This document shows, piece after piece, positions 21,672 through 26,453 of a stretch of 26,453 nt of DNA (position 1 is the stretch's first letter; each line of letters begins with the position of its first letter). Position numbers and translations under genes: made by a program. The stretch comes from WRKB01 sp031551145. Lineage in GTDB: Bacteria > Desulfobacterota > Desulfovibrionia > Desulfovibrionales > Desulfovibrionaceae. The DNA is taken from the NCBI GenBank assembly GCA_031551145.1, contig JAVBNZ010000095.1, forward strand, positions 1 to 26,453, given 5' to 3'. The notes below the pieces were generated by a model. It made no database searches. It had not been told where the DNA came from and saw only the letters and a program-made list of their open reading frames with translations.

Positions 21672-22421
21672 ATGACGCCGCTGCATGTTTTTTTCTGCGC
21701 CTGCCTCCTCCTCATGACGCCGACGCCCGCTTCGGCGGCCGAACAGCGCCCGTTGATCGTGGCTCACGAGCGCGACTGGCCTCCGATGAATTTTATGGAC
21801 GCTTCCGGCAACATCAGCGGCTATTGCCTTGATTACATCAACGCCGCGGCGCAAGAAGCCGGCTTCAGCGTCGTGCACAAACACATCTCCTGGTCCGCGG
21901 TTTTCAGCGAACTGGCCGCCGGAAAATGCGACATTGTCGCCGCGCTGGTGAGCATTATCCCGGAGCGCCGGAGGACCATGCTCTTTTCCCTGCCCTATGC
22001 CGAGGTGCGGCAGGCGGTTATCGTGCGCAGAGACTCCCCGATCAAAAAGGAAGCCGACCTGCGCGACAAGACGCTGGGCGCGCAGAGCAAGACCACCGGA
22101 TATTTCGCGGCGCGCAAAATCCGCAACGCCAGGCCCAAAGCCTATTCCGACATAGGCAGCGCCATCGGGGACCTGCGCAAAGGCCTGCTGGACGCCGTGA
22201 TCTTCGACGATCCCACGGCCACGTACTTCGCGCTCAAAAAGCCCGAATACGCCGGCGAACTGGAAATCGCCTTCCTGCTCCAGGACGCGCCTGTCGAGCA
22301 TTACGCCTTCGCCGTGCGCAAGCACGACCTGGAGACGCTGGAACTGGTGAACAGGGGCGTGAAAGCCGTCAAGGGCAAAGGCATAGAGGCCGAGCTCATG
22401 CAAAAATGGCTCGGCCGCTGA
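21672..22421 (+). CDS. Periplasmic amino-acid-binding protein, copy 1 (SBP_bac_3)
   Basis: The 249-residue protein has a signal peptide (FFCACLLLMTPTPASA, cut before AEQ) and the family-3 solute-binding fold: IVAHERDWPPMNF, AAGKCDIVAALVSIIPERRR, FSLPYAEVRQAV and DAVIFDDPTATYFAL. Family-3 proteins bind polar amino acids in the periplasm and pass them to an ABC permease. The usual ITxER ligand segment reads SIIPERR here, so the Thr hydroxyl that contacts the ligand is replaced by Ile; the Arg that binds the carboxylate is kept. AAGGAG ends 5 bases before the ATG at 21672. It is a tandem paralogue of the next gene, has the same length and shares most landmarks, but is clearly diverged. No lipobox is present. 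Confidence 0.88.
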   Translation: MTPLHVFFCACLLLMTPTPASAAEQRPLIVAHERDWPPMNFMDASGNISGYCLDYINAAAQEAGFSVVHKHISWSAVFSELAAGKCDIVAALVSIIPERRRTMLFSLPYAEVRQAVIVRRDSPIKKEADLRDKTLGAQSKTTGYFAARKIRNARPKAYSDIGSAIGDLRKGLLDAVIFDDPTATYFALKKPEYAGELEIAFLLQDAPVEHYAFAVRKHDLETLELVNRGVKAVKGKGIEAELMQKWLGR

Positions 22422-22458
22422 ACTTCCCCGGAAAGGGCGGCGGCGGTGTGTTTTGCCG

Positions 22459-22487
22459 TTGCTTCCGACCGCGTTTTCAGCTATAAT
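22459..22487 (+). promoter_or_regulatory. Strong sigma-70 promoter for the second binding protein
   Basis: TTGCTT (22459-22464) and a perfect TATAAT (22482-22487) are separated by 17 bases. Transcription would begin about 43 bases before the start codon, so the second binding protein, permease and ATPase can be expressed apart from copy 1. Confidence 0.75.
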
Positions 22488-22536
22488 TCATTTCTTAATC
22501 ATGTATATTTCACCCGTATATGAAGGAGTCCGCAGT

Positions 22537-23286
22537 ATGTTGTTTATGCGCATCCTCTTCTGTGTCTGCCTTGTTCTTCTCCAGGCCGCGCCCTCCCCGG
22601 CCGCCGAGCAGCGCAAGCTGGTCGTGGCCCACGACGCCACCTGGCCCCCGATGGAGTTTATCGACTCCAACCGCAAGCTGGTCGGCTATTCCGTCGACTA
22701 TATCGACGCCGTGGCCAAGGAAGCGGGCTTTGCCGTTGAGCATAAAAACATCGCCTGGGACGGCATTTTCGCCGAACTGGCCTCCGGCAAGTGCGACGTT
22801 ATCGCCTCTTCGGTGACCATCACCTCCGAACGCAGAAAGACCATGGACTTTTCCACCCCTTATGCCGAAGTGAAGCAGGCGGTTATCGTGCGCAAGAACT
22901 CGCCCGCCGCCAAGGAAGCCGACCTTCAGGGCAAGGTTCTGGGCGCGCAGATCAGCACCACCGGTTTTTTCGCGGCGCGCAAAATTCCCAATTCCAAGCC
23001 CAAGTCGTACAACACTGTGGGCCTGGCCATTGAAGACCTGAACAACGGCCGCCTGGACGCCGTGATCTGCGACAATCCCGTGGCCGCGGACTTCGCCCTG
23101 AAAAAAGCCGAATATGCCGCCAACCTGAAGATCGCCTTTGTGATCAAGGACGCGCCCGTTGAACAGTACGGCTTTGCCGTGCGCAAGGGCAACAAGGAAG
23201 CCCTCAATCTGCTGAACAAGGGTATTGCGGCGATCAAGGCCAACGGCGTGGAAGCCGAATTGAAGAAGAAGTGGCTCGGCGAATAG
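22537..23286 (+). CDS. Periplasmic amino-acid-binding protein, copy 2 (SBP_bac_3)
   Basis: The 249-residue protein has a signal peptide (ILFCVCLVLLQAAPSPA) and a canonical family-3 ligand site: VAHDATWPPMEF, ASSVTITSERRKTMDFSTPY (Thr and Arg of the ITxER segment both present) and DAVICDNPVAADF. It should capture a polar amino acid in the periplasm for the permease encoded next. GAAGGAG ends 8 bases before the ATG at 22537. It has its own strong promoter and is followed by the permease after only 4 bases, so it is the likely main binding protein of this importer. Specificity (for example Glu/Gln/Asp, basic or other) cannot be read reliably from sequence. Confidence 0.9.
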   Translation: MLFMRILFCVCLVLLQAAPSPAAEQRKLVVAHDATWPPMEFIDSNRKLVGYSVDYIDAVAKEAGFAVEHKNIAWDGIFAELASGKCDVIASSVTITSERRKTMDFSTPYAEVKQAVIVRKNSPAAKEADLQGKVLGAQISTTGFFAARKIPNSKPKSYNTVGLAIEDLNNGRLDAVICDNPVAADFALKKAEYAANLKIAFVIKDAPVEQYGFAVRKGNKEALNLLNKGIAAIKANGVEAELKKKWLGE

Positions 23287-23290
23287 CGCA

Positions 23291-24076
23291 ATGGCAGGCG
23301 CCGATGTACGCATAGAAGTTTCCGACGGGGCCTCCATACCGGATCCCAGGGACAGGCGTCTCATCACCGCCTGGTCTCTGGCCTTTGTGGGGGCCATCGT
23401 CACCCTGCTGTATCTCTGTTTCAGCACCCCGGATCCCTATTGGAACCTGCTCCAGTTCATCTCCGACGGCATCGTGGTGACCTTTCAGGTCACGCTCTCG
23501 GCCATCAGTCTGGCCATTCCCATCGGGCTCATCACGGGCATAGGGCGGCTGGCGCGCAACCGTTTCATCAACCTCGTCGCTTCCACCTATGTGGAGATCA
23601 TCCGGGGCATTCCGCTCCTGGTGCAGTTGTTCTACATCTATTACGCGCTGGGAAAGTTTCTGGGCATAGACGGCATTCCGGCGGCGGTCACGGCCATCAG
23701 CTTCTGCTACGGGGCCTATATGGGCGAAGTGTTCCGCGCCGGCATCAACGCCATCGACAAGGGACAGACCGAAGCTGCGCGTTCGCTGGGTTTCAACCGC
23801 CGCCAAACCCTTTTTCTCGTGGTGCTGCCCCAGGCCTGGCGCACCATTCTGCCGCCCATCGGCAACGAATTCATCGCCATGCTCAAGGACACCTCGCTGG
23901 TCTCCATCGTGGCGGTGGCCGACATTTTGCGCCGCGGCACGGAATACGCCTCGGAACATTTCAACTATTTCGAAACCTATACCCTGGTGGCCCTGATCTA
24001 CCTCATCATCACGCTGCTGCTTTCCAAGGGCGTGAGCATGATGGAGGCAAGGCTGTGCTATTATGACCGAAAATAA
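23291..24076 (+). CDS. Polar amino-acid ABC transporter permease (HisM/GlnP type)
   Basis: The 261-residue inner-membrane protein has about five hydrophobic segments after a roughly 25-residue charged N-terminus. It contains VEIIRGIPLLVQLFYIYYAL and the EAA loop (EAARSLG at 161-167, then PQAWRTILPPIGNEF) that docks on the ATPase. Only one permease gene is present, so the transporter probably uses a homodimer. The start at 23291 lies 4 bases past the copy 2 stop and has no strong ribosome site, consistent with translational coupling. The 3' end overlaps the ATPase gene by 14 bases. Confidence 0.92.
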   Translation: MAGADVRIEVSDGASIPDPRDRRLITAWSLAFVGAIVTLLYLCFSTPDPYWNLLQFISDGIVVTFQVTLSAISLAIPIGLITGIGRLARNRFINLVASTYVEIIRGIPLLVQLFYIYYALGKFLGIDGIPAAVTAISFCYGAYMGEVFRAGINAIDKGQTEAARSLGFNRRQTLFLVVLPQAWRTILPPIGNEFIAMLKDTSLVSIVAVADILRRGTEYASEHFNYFETYTLVALIYLIITLLLSKGVSMMEARLCYYDRK

Positions 24077-24848
24077 CGCCCTCCCCGAAAACGCGCCCGA
24101 AAACGCACAAGACGCGCCCCGGCCCATCATCAGCATCCGCAAGGTATACAAGTTCTTCGGCGCGCTGACCGCGCTGACCGACGTCTCCCTGGACGTGCAT
24201 CCGGGCGAGAAGGTGGTCATCATCGGGCCGTCGGGTTCGGGCAAGAGCACGCTGCTGCGCTCCATCAACCGCCTGGAAAGCGTGGACAAGGGCGCGATCA
24301 TTGTCGACGGCCTGGATGTCAACGACAAGGCCAACGACATCAACGCCATACGCCGCGAACTGGGCATGGTGTTCCAGAGTTTCAACCTCTTTCCGCACAA
24401 GACCGTGCTGCGCAATCTTACGCTTGCGCCCATGAAGCTGCTCGGCCTGTCGAAAGAGGAAGCCGAAACCAGAGCCCTGGAGCTGCTGAAAAAGGTCGGC
24501 ATCAGCGACAAGGCCGGGGTCTACCCCTCCATGCTCTCGGGCGGGCAGCAGCAGCGGGTGGCCATAGCCCGCGCCCTGGCCATGTCGCCGAAGATCATGC
24601 TCTTTGACGAGCCCACCAGCGCGCTCGACCCGGAAATGATCGGCGAAGTGCTCGACGTTATGCTCACGCTCGCCAAAGAAGGCATGACCATGGTCTGCGT
24701 GACCCATGAAATGAACTTTGCCCGCGAGGCGGCGGATCGCATCATCTTCATGGATCATGGCCAGATACTGGAAGAAGGCCCGCCGAAAGCTTTCTTTTCC
24801 AAGCCCAGGCACCCGCGTTTGCAGAAGTTTCTCAAGCAGATTTTATAA
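24063..24848 (+). CDS. Polar amino-acid ABC transporter ATPase (GlnQ/HisP type)
   Basis: The 261-residue cytoplasmic ATPase has Walker A GPSGSGKST (55-63), Q-loop VFQSFNLFPH, signature LSGGQQQR (158-165), Walker B IMLFDEP (178-184) and the switch His215 in VTHEMNFA. This is the PAAT subfamily that powers polar amino-acid uptake. About 20 residues precede the domain (NNALPENAPENAQDAPRP), a charged low-complexity leader that is longer than usual. It overlaps the permease by 14 bases, so the two are translationally coupled. Its 3' end overlaps the convergent racemase gene by 17 bases. Confidence 0.93.
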   Translation: MTENNALPENAPENAQDAPRPIISIRKVYKFFGALTALTDVSLDVHPGEKVVIIGPSGSGKSTLLRSINRLESVDKGAIIVDGLDVNDKANDINAIRRELGMVFQSFNLFPHKTVLRNLTLAPMKLLGLSKEEAETRALELLKKVGISDKAGVYPSMLSGGQQQRVAIARALAMSPKIMLFDEPTSALDPEMIGEVLDVMLTLAKEGMTMVCVTHEMNFAREAADRIIFMDHGQILEEGPPKAFFSKPRHPRLQKFLKQIL

Positions 24849-25536
24849 AGGCCAGCACGGCCTCGGCCAGCACCTGCGAGGCGTCCACGCAGCCTTCGGC
24901 CGGAGCGATGACACTGAGTTCCGTGCAGGCCGGCACCCAGACCGGCGCGCCCTTTTGCTCCAGGTGTGCGCGCAGTTTTTCCAGGCAGGCCCGCTCTTCC
25001 GACCCCGTCCTTCCCGCCTTGATGCTCAGAATGAGGCGCAAAAGCTCCTCCTGCTCCCAGGGATCGGGATACACCGCCTCCATGCCCAGAGGTTTGAGAA
25101 CCGCATCATAAATACCCGTGCGCACCGTGGCCGTGGTGCCCAGAATGCCCGCCCGCTCCAGATCGGGATATCGTCCGCGCAGCGCCCGTGCCGTCAGTTC
25201 CGGCATATGCAGCAGCGGAATGCCCACGGCCGCCTGCACCCGCGCGTGCCAATAATGCGCGGTGTTGCAGGGCATGGCCAGAAGGTCCGCTCCCCATTTT
25301 TCCAGACGTTGCGCCATGTCGATGAGGCAGGGAGCGGGATCCTCCCCGCCCTCCAGCAGCGCCCTGATGCGCGAGGGCACCTTGGGATTGTTGTCCACAA
25401 TGCAGCGGACATGATCGCCGTCTTCCCGCGCCGGTGTCAGGCGAATGAGCCGAGACATAAAATCCACCGTGGCTTCCGGCCCCATGCCGCCGAGCACGCC
25501 CACGCATTTTTCCTTTTTTTTCATAACATCCTTCAT
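24832..25536 (-). CDS. Asp/Glu racemase-family protein
   Basis: The 234-residue protein has the aspartate/glutamate racemase fold: GVLGGMGPEATVDF at the N-terminus, MPCNTAHYW with Cys90, ILGTTATVRTGIYD, and VPACTELSVI with Cys204. The two Cys form the usual cofactor-free, two-base racemisation pair, so both half-sites are intact. The family covers Asp, Glu and broad amino-acid racemases (RacD, YgeA), so the exact substrate is open. It starts at ATG 25536 with AGAGG 7 bases upstream; the Met at 25524 is a less well placed alternative. It is convergent with the importer ATPase and divergent from the FCD regulator, suggesting that the imported amino acid is isomerised or that a D-form is made usable. 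Confidence 0.88.
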   Translation of the reverse strand: MKDVMKKKEKCVGVLGGMGPEATVDFMSRLIRLTPAREDGDHVRCIVDNNPKVPSRIRALLEGGEDPAPCLIDMAQRLEKWGADLLAMPCNTAHYWHARVQAAVGIPLLHMPELTARALRGRYPDLERAGILGTTATVRTGIYDAVLKPLGMEAVYPDPWEQEELLRLILSIKAGRTGSEERACLEKLRAHLEQKGAPVWVPACTELSVIAPAEGCVDASQVLAEAVLAFIKSA

Positions 25537-25587
25537 GTGTTACCTCTTTTTATCCCGGTCAGACTATTGCGCTGCCTCTCCTAATTA

Positions 25588-25617
25588 TCTATACTTCGAT
25601 ACCTGTTTCCTACTCAA
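25588..25617 (-). promoter_or_regulatory. Promoter candidate for the racemase
   Basis: On the minus strand TTGAGT (25612-25617) and TATAGA (25588-25593) are separated by 18 bases, about 52 bases upstream of the racemase start. Confidence 0.5.
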
Positions 25618-25633
25618 ACGTATGTCGGCAGTT

Positions 25634-25643
25634 CTGTATACAA
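25634..25643. promoter_or_regulatory. Candidate operator for the divergent GntR/FCD regulator
   Basis: CTGTATACAA contains the palindrome TGTATACA (25635-25642), close to the TTGTATACAA-type sites used by several GntR/FCD regulators. It lies in the divergent gap upstream of both the racemase and the regulator, the expected place for local control. Confidence 0.45.
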
Positions 25644-25684
25644 CGGTTCCGTACGCCCACCCTCAGATTCAGAGCGGGGTACCT

Positions 25685-26453
25685 ATGAACGCTTCTCAAG
25701 TCAAATCCCGGATCGCCTACGACAAAATACGCAAGCTCATTCTGACCGGAAAAAAGAAGCCCGGCGCCCGCCTTGTGCTGGCCGAGCTTGAACGGGAACT
25801 CGACATGGGGCGCGGCCCGGTGCGCGAAGCCCTTATGCGCCTGGACAGCAGCGGCCTTGTGCACAACATCCCCTACAAAGGGCTGGTTGTGGCGCAGCCG
25901 CCCACGCTGAAGGAAATGGTTCACCTTTCTGAAGCGCACATACACCTGGAGCATGTGCTGGCCGCCGAAGCCATGTCCCATCTTCACGAGCAGGATTTTT
26001 CCGAACTCCACAAGCTCATGGCGCAAATGCGGGAGGGCAGCGGCAACAGATTCGGTTCCCTGAACCGGCGTTTCCACGCGGTGCTGCACCGGCGCGCGGG
26101 CATGCCGCATTTGTCCATGATGATGGACAGAATGCTCGAATATATCGAACTCCATCTCAATATGAACACCATCGACGAAGCGACCTGCCGGGGCGTGGAT
26201 GCGGATCACGGCAACATTCTGCACGCCCTGCGCCACAACGACGTTTCCCTGCTGAAAGAAGCCCTGGGAGACAACCTGCGGCGCGCTCTGGATATCATAC
26301 GCCGGGGCTCGTCGGCAGGGCAAGAGCATTATAAGCCCCGGCCGAAAATGAGTTTTTCCCTAAAAGAGTCGTCCCATCCAGCCTTCTTCAACTTTTTGGG
26401 ATTACTATCGCCGTTGGCGTACCGTTTACAGATATTGAGAGCCAGACGGCGCA
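25685..26453 (+). CDS. GntR-family regulator with FCD domain, 3' end displaced by an IS
   Basis: The ATG at 25685 follows GAGCGGGG. Residues 10-75 form a winged helix (AYDKIRKLIL, LAELERELDMGRGPVREALM, LDSSGLV) and 80-205 an FCD ligand domain (LNRRFHAVLH, DHGNILHAL, DNLRRALDII). FCD regulators bind small organic or amino acids, often through a metal held by Asp and His. Here the usual D-x3-H pair reads Asn127/His131, so metal binding may be weakened. Family similarity ends near residue 210 (about 26313). From 26329 onward the same DNA encodes a transposase on the other strand, and this frame stays open to the window's end without a stop. The native C-terminus is probably replaced, although nearly the whole FCD domain remains. 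It is divergent from the racemase, which it probably controls. Confidence 0.85.
   Translation, partial: MNASQVKSRIAYDKIRKLILTGKKKPGARLVLAELERELDMGRGPVREALMRLDSSGLVHNIPYKGLVVAQPPTLKEMVHLSEAHIHLEHVLAAEAMSHLHEQDFSELHKLMAQMREGSGNRFGSLNRRFHAVLHRRAGMPHLSMMMDRMLEYIELHLNMNTIDEATCRGVDADHGNILHALRHNDVSLLKEALGDNLRRALDIIRRGSSAGQEHYKPRPKMSFSLKESSHPAFFNFLGLLSPLAYRLQILRARRR
26329..26453 (-). mobile_element. 3' end of an insertion-sequence transposase
   Basis: Reading the minus strand from the window edge gives 40 residues and a stop (TAA at 26329-26331). They include LALNICKRYANG, then NPKKLKKAGWDDSFREK, then LIFGRGL. This resembles the C-terminal tail of ISAs1/H-repeat-type transposases (ALNxL, then KRKxKAGWD), though the family call is from memory and moderate. 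The 5' part lies beyond the window. The IS end should fall between about 26313 and 26329, at the tail of the regulator gene. Confidence 0.6.

Noticed and set aside
1..26453. CRISPR array, tRNA or rRNA genes
   Set aside because: No regularly spaced direct repeats, tRNA-like cloverleaf or rRNA-like sequence was noticed in the intergenic regions; a dedicated scan was not possible.

Overview
This 26.4 kb, GC-rich window looks chromosomal and comes from a flagellated Gram-negative anaerobe. The gene mix (fliD/fliS behind a sigma-54-type promoter, a cell-surface autotransporter, a V4R/diguanylate cyclase pair, a bacterial asparaginyl-tRNA synthetase, a polar amino-acid ABC importer) and the style of the intergenic palindromes suggest a member of the Desulfovibrionaceae, perhaps host-associated. 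That placement is inferred from gene content and style; no rRNA or other taxonomic marker is present.

Layout, left to right. (1) 1-243 is the C-terminal end of a D12-class DNA adenine methylase, phage-like in style, followed by a terminator and a short palindromic repeat. (2) 453-2634 holds a secreted M15-type peptidase and a convergent Na+-dependent NSS-family transporter whose stops overlap. (3) 2635-5266 is a long AT-rich region with a good sigma-70 promoter and two abutting hairpins, then a Gly-rich autotransporter-like outer-membrane protein. A long inverted repeat (48-base arms) separates it from (4) a eukaryotic-type (GH13_8-like) glycogen branching enzyme read from the minus strand. 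(5) 7959-10665, plus strand: a LysO-family amino-acid exporter, then a stand-alone V4R ligand-sensing protein and a GGEEF diguanylate cyclase. (6) 10721-14620, minus strand: fliD-fliS with a sigma-54-type promoter. FliD is very large, with five hook-IN-like modules, and FliS carries a 110-residue Ala/Pro tail. (7) rdgB on the plus strand. (8) 15602-21439, minus strand: two tandem secreted metallo-beta-lactamase-fold paralogues, topA (four zinc ribbons) and asnS. (9) 21672-24848, plus strand: two tandem periplasmic amino-acid binding proteins, one permease and one ATPase, convergent with an Asp/Glu racemase-family gene. A GntR/FCD regulator is divergent from the racemase. The right edge enters the 3' end of a transposase on the minus strand, which appears to have removed the regulator's native C-terminus.

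How the parts may work together. The right-hand block reads as an amino-acid uptake and isomerisation module under a local FCD regulator. The middle block combines a small-molecule sensor, c-di-GMP synthesis and flagellar filament-cap genes, which would fit ligand-controlled motility; this is inference from adjacency. The least explained material is the 5.3 kb palindrome, the structured leader of the autotransporter, the expanded FliD/FliS pair, and the V4R-GGEEF pair with a preserved zinc-site signature.
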